Part shown: positions 33,882-42,205 of the stretch, piece after piece | How positions within the stretch are numbered: the stretch's first letter is position 1 | Layout of the letters: every line of letters starts with the position of its first letter | Origin: Nonlabens xylanidelens | GTDB lineage: Bacteria; Bacteroidota; Bacteroidia; Flavobacteriales; Flavobacteriaceae | Reading direction: 5' to 3' | NCBI RefSeq assembly: GCF_002934445.1 | Contig: NZ_PTJE01000008.1 | Coordinates: 1 to 64,000, forward strand | Length of the DNA stretch: 64,000 nucleotides | Translations under genes and position numbers: made by a program | The notes under the pieces: model-generated | Seen by the model: the letters and a program-made list of their open reading frames with translations, nothing else | Told to the model about the DNA's origin: nothing | Databases searched by the model: none

Positions 33882-34354
33882 TGTTTTTTATGTTCTATTG
33901 TAGATGGAGCTACACCAAAGGAAGATGGAATATCAATACAACAAAAATGTTTGATACCTATCTTAATAAGCGCCTTATGGTGTATAGTATGTTCTAAATT
34001 GTACAAGACTTCTCTGTAATAATTAGATTTGATTGATATTTGATCTTTTCCAAATATTTGAATAAGCATCATGTCCTTATCCGGACGTTTTAATGTGTTT
34101 TGTATAGCGGTTATCTGTTCTATTGCATAGTGCAAATCTTCCTCTATATGCTTATTACGCTCTCTTTTATCATAACAAACTTCATCTTCTTCATAGCCAT
34201 TAAGCAAACATTGATAGAGTTCAATTATATGTCTCGTATGTTGTCCGATAGTAGAGTTAAATAATACGTCACAAGGTTGCGAAAAATGTTCTACAGTTAA
34301 TTGTTCTAGAACTGACTTAAATTGTTCTAGTGTATTTAAAGAAGATTTAAACAT
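33869..34354 (-). CDS. DinB-like protein
   Basis: 161 residues forming a four-helix bundle, with the His residues expected for the DinB metal site: GQHTRHIIE (about residues 37-45) and the pair EHTIHH (about 125-130). DinB-family proteins bind metal and include thiol transferases (bacillithiol, mycothiol). It overlaps the LysE-type exporter gene by eight bases and the NRDE gene by 13. Confidence 0.75.
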   Translation of the reverse strand: MFKSSLNTLEQFKSVLEQLTVEHFSQPCDVLFNSTIGQHTRHIIELYQCLLNGYEEDEVCYDKRERNKHIEEDLHYAIEQITAIQNTLKRPDKDMMLIQIFGKDQISIKSNYYREVLYNLEHTIHHKALIKIGIKHFCCIDIPSSFGVAPSTIEHKKQCVQ

Positions 34355-35006
34355 GATTTTTCATAGATTTTAAATGCTTTTTATAAAATAATACCATTAA
34401 ATAAATGGCAAAGCATATGTAGATTAACCCTAAAATGAGAGATACAATATAATTATATTGTTCAAAGTCTTTAAAGATATAATGGCCTATAAATATAAAT
34501 AGTAATAATGCGGTTAGTGTGCCCAATCCAATACCTATAAGATATGAAGAGATAGATACAGTAGTTACCTTTAAAACCTTACGTTCTAACATAATTTTAT
34601 TCCATCCTATCCAATAAGGAAATTGTAATGGATTTAGAGCGCTTAATAATAAACCTAGTAAAAAGGATGACTTTATTTCAGGAAAGAAAATGCCATCAGT
34701 TTTAATGGTAGTAATTTCTTGAATGGATCTTAAAATGTCTATTGCTAGATAGACAAGTAGGGCAATAGCGATAGGGTAAAGGTAGTAAGATAATTTACTA
34801 TTAATTCTTATTCGACCAGCTGCAAATAAACATATTCTTACTACAACAATTTCTAAAGAAACTACAGCAATTGTAAATAGTAGAGCATCACATAAACCTT
34901 TAGTTATAGCTATTTTAAATGCGGTAACATTTAATACTCCTAATGGTAACGCACCAATGAGACTTACTCCATATCCAGAGCTGAATGTTTTGAATTGCTT
35001 TTTCAA
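34347..35006 (-). CDS. LysE-type amino-acid/small-molecule exporter
   Basis: 219 residues with six membrane helices. N-terminal GYGVSLIGALPLGVLNVTAFKIAITKG matches the LysE/RhtB exporter hallmark (G-x-x-P-G-P-x-N, altered to ALPLGVLN here). The second part has ALNPLQFPYWIGW. Members export amino acids and their derivatives. Two bases separate it from the YHS gene. In this operon it could carry the product of the ATP-grasp enzyme out. Confidence 0.8.
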   Translation of the reverse strand: MKKQFKTFSSGYGVSLIGALPLGVLNVTAFKIAITKGLCDALLFTIAVVSLEIVVVRICLFAAGRIRINSKLSYYLYPIAIALLVYLAIDILRSIQEITTIKTDGIFFPEIKSSFLLGLLLSALNPLQFPYWIGWNKIMLERKVLKVTTVSISSYLIGIGLGTLTALLLFIFIGHYIFKDFEQYNYIVSLILGLIYICFAIYLMVLFYKKHLKSMKNHV

Positions 35007-35008
35007 AC

Positions 35009-35461
35009 TTAATTATTTTTACTCAAGTAAATCTTCCAGTTAGAGTTAGCTTTAGTAACTAAATCTTCAGGAGATTCTTCAAGCCAACTTTTTAAAGTAT
35101 TATTTCCCCATTGATTATAAAACAAATATAATTTTTCATTTCTTATCTCATAAGTTTCTGGATCTACTTTAATCGCTTTACCATCTTGAGCCATAGCATA
35201 TGCACAATAACCACCATATTGAGGAATGTACTTTAATGGATTAAGTTTAAATAATTCTAAATTTGAATTACTGGAAAAAAGAAAAGTCGTGTCGTCATAA
35301 ATATAAGAATGATTTTCATTACCTGGAATAGGTTGTTTTTCAAAATAACTTACCAGATCATAACCTTCTATAGCCACATTGTTTAATGTATAATATTTGC
35401 CAGTAGAAGTGCTAGCGCACCCTACAAAAAGTATGAAGGTTAAATAAATTAAATTTCTCAT
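35009..35461 (-). CDS. YHS-domain lipoprotein
   Basis: 150 residues. Signal peptide with lipobox FVGCA, so lipidated at about Cys15. The rest is a YHS domain: VAIEGYDLVSYFE, DTTFLFSSNSNLELFKLNPLKYIPQYGGYCAYAMAQDGK. YHS domains occur in metal-handling and carotenoid/haem proteins and are thought to bind metal. It is the first gene of the seven-gene operon. Confidence 0.85.
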   Translation of the reverse strand: MRNLIYLTFILFVGCASTSTGKYYTLNNVAIEGYDLVSYFEKQPIPGNENHSYIYDDTTFLFSSNSNLELFKLNPLKYIPQYGGYCAYAMAQDGKAIKVDPETYEIRNEKLYLFYNQWGNNTLKSWLEESPEDLVTKANSNWKIYLSKNN

Positions 35462-35713
35462 CTAGAGTTATTGCTAAAATTCCATAGTGTAAGGATATTT
35501 AAAAAATATCTCAAAAAGTTAACAGAATGCACATTATTTTAATAAATCAGTAAAATTCTTTATTAATCCTTTAGGACGATAGATAAAGTGTATCCATAAA
35601 AATTAAAATCTTTTTCTTTTAAAAATAATCATGCAGTATATTTATAAGCCTTTAATTTCAGTCATAGTAAAAGATTGTTTATCAGGTATTCTATCTTTTG
35701 GGATAATTTGATT

Positions 35714-36103
35714 TTATTTCTGAAACCTTAAAGTTTTCTCTAGTATAATAACCATTATAAAACCTAGAGTGTACATGAGCATATCCCACCAAGAAAAACT
35801 TGTACCTATAACTATACGGGCAAATTTGTTTTCTTCTAGTCCTAATAGATTCACTAATTGTAAATATTGTGCTGTTTCTACGGCATAGCTAAATAGTAAG
35901 GTGGCTATCGCACCGGTCCATACTTTAATTTTACTACAGGCCATGACTATGGCATAGATCAATATCACTACAAGTAGATCACCTAAATAAGGTCTTACAA
36001 AATTATCGTGCACATAGCGTTCTATAAGTATTTCTATGGTTAATAGAAATACGGCAGCAGCTATGTAGAGTGATTTTTGTTTACGGTGCAGTTTTAGTAA
36101 CAA
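35714..36103 (-). CDS. DUF2809 membrane protein
   Basis: 129 residues with four membrane helices; the family motifs R-x-Y-L-GD-L (FVRPYLGDLLVVILIY) and IGTSFSWWDMLMYTLGF are clear. Function unknown. Its start overlaps the end of the DUF1361 gene by 23 bases, so it is the last gene of a tightly packed membrane-protein operon. Confidence 0.8.
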   Translation of the reverse strand: MLLKLHRKQKSLYIAAAVFLLTIEILIERYVHDNFVRPYLGDLLVVILIYAIVMACSKIKVWTGAIATLLFSYAVETAQYLQLVNLLGLEENKFARIVIGTSFSWWDMLMYTLGFIMVIILEKTLRFQK

Positions 36104-36752
36104 TGGTGTTGTTTTTGAAAAGTGAAAATATAACGATTAAAAATAAGCTCATACTCATAATAAGCAACCATGCTTTTTGATTTGAAAAGGGATGTATAAA
36201 AAGATTTCCCATGTCATAAAATAATTTTTCTGGACGTTGTATAATGTCCCAACTATTCCATCGCAATACACGTCCTAAATAAATGCCATAACCGCACAGT
36301 GCAAGAATAGTATATTCAAAAAGTGAGCGGTATTTTGAGGTAGTAATCCAGCCTTTTTGTTGGAGAACGGCGCTCATATCTCTCAGGCTTAAAAATCCTA
36401 GATATAATCCTGTAATGGCAAAACTAACTAGCATTAATACTTCATAAACCATCCACTCACTACTCGCATGTCGTACATGAATTAAATCGGTAATGATGTA
36501 AGGCGCGTTAGGTAAAAAGGCGAGCCATAATATGCCAGTAAGAATGATGTTTGTTGTAGATACGCTTTCGCGAAAGCGTAACCTAACCACCATTAAATAA
36601 GGAATAAAAGCAAGAAACAAATTCCAGATTAAGAAAAGTAAAAAGAAGTCGTGTGTAATTTTCATGCGCAATGCGAGTAGAAAAACACTTAATAGGGTCA
36701 GTAAACTAACTTGTTTAAACTCTGTAAACCGATGTGAGATAAATTCTTTCAT
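36081..36752 (-). CDS. DUF1361 membrane protein
   Basis: 223 residues from ATG 36752 (start MKEFISHRF). The longer frame to 36824 would overlap the neighbour by over 70 bases and adds a non-hydrophobic segment; the chosen ATG is one base after the upstream stop. Seven membrane helices; the DUF1361 hallmark FLPNAPYIITDLIHVRH. A palindrome copy inside is read as RFRES. Function unknown. Confidence 0.82.
   Translation of the reverse strand: MKEFISHRFTEFKQVSLLTLLSVFLLALRMKITHDFFLLFLIWNLFLAFIPYLMVVRLRFRESVSTTNIILTGILWLAFLPNAPYIITDLIHVRHASSEWMVYEVLMLVSFAITGLYLGFLSLRDMSAVLQQKGWITTSKYRSLFEYTILALCGYGIYLGRVLRWNSWDIIQRPEKLFYDMGNLFIHPFSNQKAWLLIMSMSLFLIVIFSLFKNNTIVTKTAP
36561..36580. repeat. Genome palindrome inside DUF1361 gene
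   Basis: TACGCTTTCGCGAAAGCGTA; perfect 20-base palindrome, read as LRFRESV on minus. Confidence 0.95.
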
Positions 36753-36753
36753 T

Positions 36754-37065
36754 TTATAAACGTGTGTATGTGGTGACAATGTGAAAATAAAACAGGGCGA
36801 TAGGTACGTTAAGTAATAATACATAACTGCTGAAAAAGAACTCTTTGATACTTAATTTACCTGTCAATAATTGTATAAAAACGCTTAATAGTATTAATGA
36901 ATTAAACGGAACGGCTATTACCAGAAAACCAAATCCTAGGACGGCAAATACATTATTTGCCGTGATTAAATACAATCCTAGGATTAGGGTTCCTAATGCA
37001 AAAGAAGCCAGAGCAAACTGTATCGATAATCTACAACTAGCAGTCAGTTTATTGGGCAACTTCAT
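36754..37065 (-). CDS. Small three-helix membrane protein
   Basis: 103 residues: three hydrophobic helices (FALASFALGTLILGLYLI, VLGFGFLVIAVPFNSLILLSVFIQLL, FFFSSYVLLLNVPIALFYFHIV). No family recognised. It overlaps the DUF4173 gene by 17 bases and ends one base before DUF1361, so it belongs to the operon. Confidence 0.7.
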   Translation of the reverse strand: MKLPNKLTASCRLSIQFALASFALGTLILGLYLITANNVFAVLGFGFLVIAVPFNSLILLSVFIQLLTGKLSIKEFFFSSYVLLLNVPIALFYFHIVTTYTRL

Positions 37066-38461
37066 GCTGGTCTTGTTTAATTTTATAGGCGATGTAATTA
37101 AACTCTTGCCAGTTGCGATTTAAAAATTTAGACTCATAATATCTATCGCGACTGCTACCACTGCGGTATACTTGTTTTGTGTACTCTTCATATAGGCCAT
37201 GATCTTTAAGGACTAGCGCATTTTGAGGCAATAGACTCTCTAGATAAGGACGGTCTACCTGTTGTACGTTAATATTGTGGTCGGTAATTATAGCAGACCA
37301 ATTAATAAGGCCGTAGATAGCGATGACTGTATATCCTATGGCCATGTTGCGTCTTATTAAATAAACAAAGTTTAAACGGTAACTAACCTTTAAGTATGTT
37401 GTGACTAACCCTATAATGGTAAGTAGTAAATACACCAGCACACCTATACGTTTATGGGTTAATCCATGGTCTGTTATATAAGCATAGTTCTTAATGAAGA
37501 TACTTATTACTAGTAAGGCGTTAAGAGCTATCCAGCTATAGGTTAACATTCTCAGTTTTTCATTGTTCTTGATAAAATTTAGGTCTCCGCGATATATAAA
37601 AGCTATTACACCTATGGCTAGTATAATACTGACTATTGAGGCATAAACACCTTGATGTACTGCGTCAGATAATACGCTTGCTTTGCTAGAACCGGACATG
37701 TTGGTTATAAATAAAACCTCAGTTATTAAAACAACTACTAGTAAGATGTTAAGACAAATGATAGAGATAAAGCCTATTTGCTTTTCGTTTTTTACAGTGA
37801 GCAGTTGTAGATCGTTTAATTTTTTAGGAGCCAGTTCATTTGGGTAATTGATATCCTGATCTGTAATTTCGATTATAGGTTGCGGCGATTGAATATTTGC
37901 CATAATTAAAGCGCCTAAAGCTGCGGTAAACACCCAGAATATATCAATAAACGATAGGTCTATAGCCGTAAGGAAATCACTGAAAACAGGATTTGCTGTA
38001 CTATATAAAAGAGTAAAGACTACTACTAGAACTAGAGGAACAAAAATCACTTTAACTAGTTGTCCTACATCTACGGCTTTTTTAGGTGTTGTGATTTCAG
38101 GTTCTTCTATTTGATAAAAAAACGAATGAAAAACACCTAAAACAGTATTGTAAATTCCATTGAGCCAACTCAAATATATACTGGTTTGATGACTAGCAAC
38201 ATAACCTATAAATAATAAGGTACTTAGAAAATAACCAACAATACTCCATGCAGAACCATGAACAGCTATTGCGGTAGCACTGGCCAGCATTCCTAATGCA
38301 CTTAATATAATGGTGCTTTTTAATAGTATTTGATGCCTAGAAATAGCTAATGCAATGATGAGAAATAGGGAATAAATGAAGGCGTTAATTCCTAAATCTT
38401 GTGTGTAAAATAAGGTCGAGAATACGATCCCGCCTAGAGTGATGATAATTGTTTTTTTCAT
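37049..38461 (-). CDS. DUF4173/DUF4153 membrane protein
   Basis: 470 residues with about ten membrane helices and a C-terminal soluble tail (QQVDRPYLESLLPQNALVLKDHGLY, then SKFLNRNWQEFNYIAYKI). The helix pattern with HGVYASIVSIILAIGVIAFIYRGDL matches the DUF4153/DUF4173 family found in Bacteroidota and Firmicutes. It is the largest gene of the operon and starts four bases after the Coq4-like gene. Function unknown. Confidence 0.8.
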   Translation of the reverse strand: MKKTIIITLGGIVFSTLFYTQDLGINAFIYSLFLIIALAISRHQILLKSTIILSALGMLASATAIAVHGSAWSIVGYFLSTLLFIGYVASHQTSIYLSWLNGIYNTVLGVFHSFFYQIEEPEITTPKKAVDVGQLVKVIFVPLVLVVVFTLLYSTANPVFSDFLTAIDLSFIDIFWVFTAALGALIMANIQSPQPIIEITDQDINYPNELAPKKLNDLQLLTVKNEKQIGFISIICLNILLVVVLITEVLFITNMSGSSKASVLSDAVHQGVYASIVSIILAIGVIAFIYRGDLNFIKNNEKLRMLTYSWIALNALLVISIFIKNYAYITDHGLTHKRIGVLVYLLLTIIGLVTTYLKVSYRLNFVYLIRRNMAIGYTVIAIYGLINWSAIITDHNINVQQVDRPYLESLLPQNALVLKDHGLYEEYTKQVYRSGSSRDRYYESKFLNRNWQEFNYIAYKIKQDQHEVAQ

Positions 38462-38465
38462 GGTT

Positions 38466-39005
38466 TTAGTTTGAAGTGATACTAATGGGTTTGATAAGAG
38501 ATATAGGAGAGTATAAATTTTGTTTAAAATCTATATCATGAATAGGAGATGCTTTATGTCCTGCCTCGATGGCATGAATGAATAAGCTGTATTGATCTAC
38601 ATAAAGAATGACACCTACGAGCATGGCAAGCAGTACAAAAGGACTGCGCTTTCCATTGCCCCATAACCAGTATTGCATAGCTATTTCTTGAGCGGTATCT
38701 ATTCTATAACCTGTAAGAACATGAAAGACATCGTGATCTTCACATCTAGGTTGAGGTTCTAATTTATGTTGAATTAAAAAGCAGCCTAAGTGATATCCTA
38801 AACTATCTGGCGGATAGGAGAGTAGTTGCTTAGAATGCACATTCCATGACGAACCTGTTTTAAATCTTATATAAACCGTACTGGCTAGCTCAAAAGAAAA
38901 ATTAACGAAGACCTCTCTGTATAGAATTAAAGTACTTTGAATTTCAAAGTAAAGGTGTAAAAAAAATGTTTTCTTGATTTTGGGTATGTGTGATGGATTC
39001 TTCAT
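38466..39005 (-). CDS. Coq4-like protein
   Basis: 179 residues in the longest frame. HDVFHVLTGYRIDTAQE shows the Coq4 ligand pattern H-D-x-x-H-x11-E; in front of it LLSYPPDSLGYHLGCFLIQH matches the Coq4 N-terminal part. The C-terminal part has a hydrophobic helix. Coq4 takes part in ubiquinone biosynthesis in eukaryotes and some bacteria; these organisms normally make menaquinone, so another role is possible. The inverted repeat TACTTTG-N5-CAAAGTA lies inside the first 25 codons; the true start may thus lie downstream (for example GTG 38840), although the LYREVFVNF helix looks coding. Confidence 0.65.
   Translation of the reverse strand: MKNPSHIPKIKKTFFLHLYFEIQSTLILYREVFVNFSFELASTVYIRFKTGSSWNVHSKQLLSYPPDSLGYHLGCFLIQHKLEPQPRCEDHDVFHVLTGYRIDTAQEIAMQYWLWGNGKRSPFVLLAMLVGVILYVDQYSLFIHAIEAGHKASPIHDIDFKQNLYSPISLIKPISITSN
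38933..38951. promoter_or_regulatory. Inverted repeat TACTTTG-AATTT-CAAAGTA
   Basis: Perfect 7-base arms with a 5-base spacer, at the 5' end of the Coq4-like operon. The same arms and spacing recur at 40881-40899, both 5' of genes near the winged-helix regulator. Confidence 0.65.
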
Positions 39006-39149
39006 GCTGTTTTAATTTGGGTTATAGTTTTTGATCCGAGTCTTATGGGCAGTACAACTAAATCAGTTTTATTTCTAATTTAAGTTTCACAGATATCTCA
39101 CTGTTTAATGTTATGGAACAGATACTTGCTTTTAAGTATTCATATATCT

Positions 39150-39440
39150 TTAACCACTTATTAATTTTTCCAACGCCTCGATGTGTTTTTTAAACTCTAG
39201 TTTACCTACATCTGTAGCGATATATTTAGTGTTCGGTTTACGACCTATAAAGCTCTTTTCTACTCTTATGTATGCCTCTTTTTCAAGAGCTTTAGTATGA
39301 CTGGCCAGGTTACCATCTGTCACATCGAGTAGCTCCTTGAGTTCTTTAAAATCGGCATGATCGTTTACTACGAGCACAGACATAATGCCTAGTCGTATAC
39401 GGTGATCAAATGCTTTATTTAGTTTGTTTATGAGACTCAT
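39150..39440 (-). CDS. Winged-helix regulator (HTH_34/ArsR-like)
   Basis: 96 residues with one winged helix: FDHRIRLGIMSVLVVNDHADFKELKELLDVTDGNLASHTKALEKEAYI (helix-turn-helix), then wing KSFIGRKPNTKYIATDVGK. The TDGNLASHTKALE segment is typical of the PF13601-like group widespread in Bacteroidota. It is the third gene of the 40.9-39.1 kb operon, eight bases after the lipoprotein gene. It probably binds the TACTTTG-N5-CAAAGTA repeats. Confidence 0.88.
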   Translation of the reverse strand: MSLINKLNKAFDHRIRLGIMSVLVVNDHADFKELKELLDVTDGNLASHTKALEKEAYIRVEKSFIGRKPNTKYIATDVGKLEFKKHIEALEKLISG

Positions 39441-39448
39441 GAGTCGGT

Positions 39449-40198
39449 TTACTGCTTTGTAATATTCATTAACTGCTCATCATAGCGCACAGCTTTTTTA
39501 ACTGGTGCTGTTAGATCTACTACGTAATTACGGTAGTTATCACTGCTGTCAAAAATACCATTACCATTTACATCTTTTTGAGTTTGAAAATATAATTTAT
39601 CATTTTCTACTATAAATCGCTGACCGTTAAATTCCTCAAAATCTTCTGTCAATTTTGTGAAATTTGACCCATCTAGATCACTTATGAATAAAGCTGATAA
39701 ATCATTGTGATTAAGTTTTTTATCTTTATTAGTATCTAGATTATGACCCTTATACAGGACAAATTCTACACGAGGATTATTCTCTAACTTATTATATATA
39801 GTTGCGCTAGTAATAGTAATCTCTTCATTGATCACATTAATTTTATTACCGGTTTGTATATCTTCTACTATAAACCCTGCATATTCACCAGAAAAAGTAT
39901 AATTGTTATAAGAAGTAGATGCTGCTCCATAGGATCCATACCTACTTTTACTAATAGAAAAATCGTCATCAATAGCTACACGTTTTATAGCGATAGCATG
40001 ATACAAATACTGAGTACTATCTATATGCACTGGTAGTTTTAAAACCTTTATAGCTGTAGAATCTTTTTTTATTGTAAAATCTTCTGCACTTTCTACGGTG
40101 TCGTTTATTGCAACAGTAGTTTTCTGTTCTGTATCACAAGACATGAATAACAGCCCTATACAAAGAATGAATACTGTTTTATTAAAATGTTTTTTCAT
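39449..40198 (-). CDS. Putative lipoprotein of unknown function
   Basis: 249 residues from ATG 40198, preferred because it begins the signal peptide MKKHFNKTVFILCIGLLFMSC with a lipobox; the frame to 40234 adds only 12 residues. The mature part includes a long region with alternating strands (YHAIAIKRVAIDDDFSI) and a LYKGHNLDTNKDKKLNHNDL segment that resembles an EF-hand-like D-x-N-x-D loop, then a second D-x-N-G-x-F-D region (DVNGNGIFDSSD). Calcium binding is plausible. Second gene of the operon. Confidence 0.65.
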   Translation of the reverse strand: MKKHFNKTVFILCIGLLFMSCDTEQKTTVAINDTVESAEDFTIKKDSTAIKVLKLPVHIDSTQYLYHAIAIKRVAIDDDFSISKSRYGSYGAASTSYNNYTFSGEYAGFIVEDIQTGNKINVINEEITITSATIYNKLENNPRVEFVLYKGHNLDTNKDKKLNHNDLSALFISDLDGSNFTKLTEDFEEFNGQRFIVENDKLYFQTQKDVNGNGIFDSSDNYRNYVVDLTAPVKKAVRYDEQLMNITKQ

Positions 40199-40236
40199 GG
40201 TGTAATTTTTAATTCTTAAAACTGAAAGCTTCACTA

Positions 40237-40872
40237 CTATTTATCATACTTATAATACATCACTGCACCATAAATGATGTGACACAATCCAAAACCAGCT
40301 GTCCAGAAATACAATCCGTAGCCTATATATTGTGTGTTGATTAACCCTAAAATTGCACAGCTCAAGCCTAAGTACTTTACCGTTCCCAAAGTGAATTGTG
40401 CTGCATTCATGCAGGCTAGTCCATAAAAAACTAACATGGCTGGCGCTACTAGACCTATTAAATTATATTGTAATAAAGCCAGTGTAAATAACGCTCCTAT
40501 ATTAAGAGGTACCATAAAATTAACGACCAGTCTTATAGACTGTTTGGTCCATACTTTTTGTTTGTGTTTTGATGCTTTTGCCTTAGTGAGAAAAAATGCA
40601 GTAAGTACAGCCATGAATAAAACGATAGCCGCCACAACTACTATTTGTAAAGATGGATTTTGATCCCATGGGGTAGTGGTGAGCCTGCTAAGAGTGTCTC
40701 TTGTACCATTTTCTCTCGCTTTTTCAATGATAAAGTACCCAAAAACACCACCTATCAATGCATAAATACCTGCCATGACACCACTCATACCTGATAAAGA
40801 TATAAATCTGGTAGATTTATTCATGAGCGATTTAATCTCTTTAATGTCGTCTAGATATTTATCTGTTGTCAT
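40237..40872 (-). CDS. Polytopic membrane protein (211 aa)
   Basis: Five or six membrane helices separated by short loops, with an N-terminal cytoplasmic part (DIKEIKSLMNKSTRFISLSG). No family recognised; similar proteins sit upstream of HTH_34-type regulators in flavobacteria, in my memory. It is the first gene of the operon, and the inverted repeat lies nine bases upstream of its ATG. Confidence 0.65.
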   Translation of the reverse strand: MTTDKYLDDIKEIKSLMNKSTRFISLSGMSGVMAGIYALIGGVFGYFIIEKARENGTRDTLSRLTTTPWDQNPSLQIVVVAAIVLFMAVLTAFFLTKAKASKHKQKVWTKQSIRLVVNFMVPLNIGALFTLALLQYNLIGLVAPAMLVFYGLACMNAAQFTLGTVKYLGLSCAILGLINTQYIGYGLYFWTAGFGLCHIIYGAVMYYKYDK

Positions 40873-40880
40873 AATTAAAG

Positions 40881-40899
40881 TACTTTGAAATACAAAGTA
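40881..40899. promoter_or_regulatory. Inverted repeat TACTTTG-AAATA-CAAAGTA
   Basis: Same arms and spacing as 38933-38951, directly upstream of the 211-aa membrane gene; likely operator of the winged-helix regulator in this operon. Confidence 0.7.
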
Positions 40900-40966
40900 A
40901 ATGTATTTCAGGATAGTATGAAAGCTTTTTATTATTTATTTTAAGTGGAGTAAAGTTTGTTGAGAT

Positions 40967-40986
40967 CTCGCTTTCGCGAAAGCGGA
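40967..40986. repeat. Genome palindrome, intergenic
   Basis: TCGCTTTCGCGAAAGCGGA, 20 bases upstream of the DUF1801 gene. Confidence 0.95.
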
Positions 40987-41006
40987 ATAACTTCTAACTT
41001 TAAACC

Positions 41007-41372
41007 ATGAATCCAGCCGAAGAGTATATCAATAACAAACCAGAGCCGTATCGTGCGGTAATGCTACACTTGCAGTTTTTAATAGAATCAAATTTTCCTG
41101 AGATGCAATTGAAGTATAAATGGCACATGCCTTTTTATTATCTAGACGATAAAACGATGTTTTGTTTTTTTAATTTTAGGAAGACCTTTGTTGATTTGGG
41201 ACTGAGTTATGGAGATAGGTTGAGTAATCAGCACGGTGTTTTAATGGCTGGAGAAGGTAGAAAAATGTTGAGATCTCTAAGATTTAAAAATCTAGAGGAT
41301 ATCAATGACACTATTATTATTGAGACTTTACAAGAGTTAAGTGTCATACGCAAATCCATGAAAAAGAAATGA
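41007..41372 (+). CDS. DUF1801 (YdhG-like) protein
   Basis: 121 residues of the YdhG/DUF1801 fold: NPAEEYINNKPEPYRAVMLHLQFLIESNFPEMQLKYKWHMPFYYL, then MFCFFNFRKTFVDLGLSYGDRL and a helical end. These small proteins resemble the iron/peptide-binding frataxin-like group and are of unknown function. Its TGA overlaps the start of the GH25 gene by four bases (ATGA). Confidence 0.8.
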   Translation: MNPAEEYINNKPEPYRAVMLHLQFLIESNFPEMQLKYKWHMPFYYLDDKTMFCFFNFRKTFVDLGLSYGDRLSNQHGVLMAGEGRKMLRSLRFKNLEDINDTIIIETLQELSVIRKSMKKK

Positions 41373-42124
41373 GTAGAAGTAAATGGATCTTGCTGGTTGT
41401 TGTGTTTTTAATCTTTACAACTATTACAGCGATAGTGGTCATGGAGCGTTACTCGTACCACAATTCTTCTAGAAAACCGACGAATGCTTATTTGCATAGC
41501 CGTATTAAAAAATATAAAATTCAAGGGATAGATATCTCACACCATCAAGGAGAGATAGATTGGGAAGAGATAAAACATCCTGATACTACACAAGAATTAA
41601 AATTTGTGTTTATAAGAGCCACAGTAGGAATAGATAGCGATAATCGCTTTACAGAAAACTGGAACGGCGCTGGTAATACACAATTATCACGAGGCGCATA
41701 TCATTATTACTGGAGCGATGTAAATAGTACCACGCAAGCAAATCATTTTATAGAAACGGTAAAACTAGTAAAGGGAGATTTACCTCCTGTGCTGGATATA
41801 GAAGATATAAGCTCTATTCAAAATGTAACCTCGTTAAGAAAAGGATTGAAAAACTGGATACAACTAGTAGAAGATCATTATGGAGTAAAACCCATTATTT
41901 ACACAGGTGATAGTTTTTATAATTCTTTTCTAGAACCAGACAGTTATTTTAAATCGTATCCTAATATATGGATAGCAAATTATAATCGTGTGGATTTACC
42001 TGACGCAGACTGGGATTTCTGGCAGTATACAGATCGAATGCCAGTAAATGGGGTAGAAACCTTAGTAGATGCAAATGTGTTTAAAGGATCTCAAAGTAAA
42101 TTTAACGCCTTGCTCGTTCCTTAA
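41369..42124 (+). CDS. GH25 lysozyme (muramidase)
   Basis: 251 residues. An N-terminal hydrophobic anchor (about 6-26) is followed by the GH25 core: GIDISHHQGEIDWEEIK (conserved D and H near the N-terminus), FVFIRATVG, RGAYHYYW, PPVLDIED (the catalytic DxE) and GVKPIIYTGDSFY, WIANYN, FWQYTD. GH25 enzymes cleave beta-1,4 bonds between MurNAc and GlcNAc. The anchor points to a periplasmic or membrane-attached form. Translation is coupled to DUF1801 (ATGA). Confidence 0.92.
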   Translation: MSRSKWILLVVVFLIFTTITAIVVMERYSYHNSSRKPTNAYLHSRIKKYKIQGIDISHHQGEIDWEEIKHPDTTQELKFVFIRATVGIDSDNRFTENWNGAGNTQLSRGAYHYYWSDVNSTTQANHFIETVKLVKGDLPPVLDIEDISSIQNVTSLRKGLKNWIQLVEDHYGVKPIIYTGDSFYNSFLEPDSYFKSYPNIWIANYNRVDLPDADWDFWQYTDRMPVNGVETLVDANVFKGSQSKFNALLVP

Positions 42125-42150
42125 CTTTGAAATCTAATGAATTGCACATA

Positions 42151-42186
42151 AAAAAAGGCTTCTTGATTTTACAAGAAGCCTTTAAT
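42151..42186. terminator. Bidirectional terminator
   Basis: AAAGGCTTCTTG (42154-42165) with CAAGAAGCCTTT (42172-42183), between convergent GH25 (+) and the GIN-domain gene (-). Confidence 0.88.
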
Positions 42187-42205
42187 TAAGAATAAGTATT
42201 TATTT

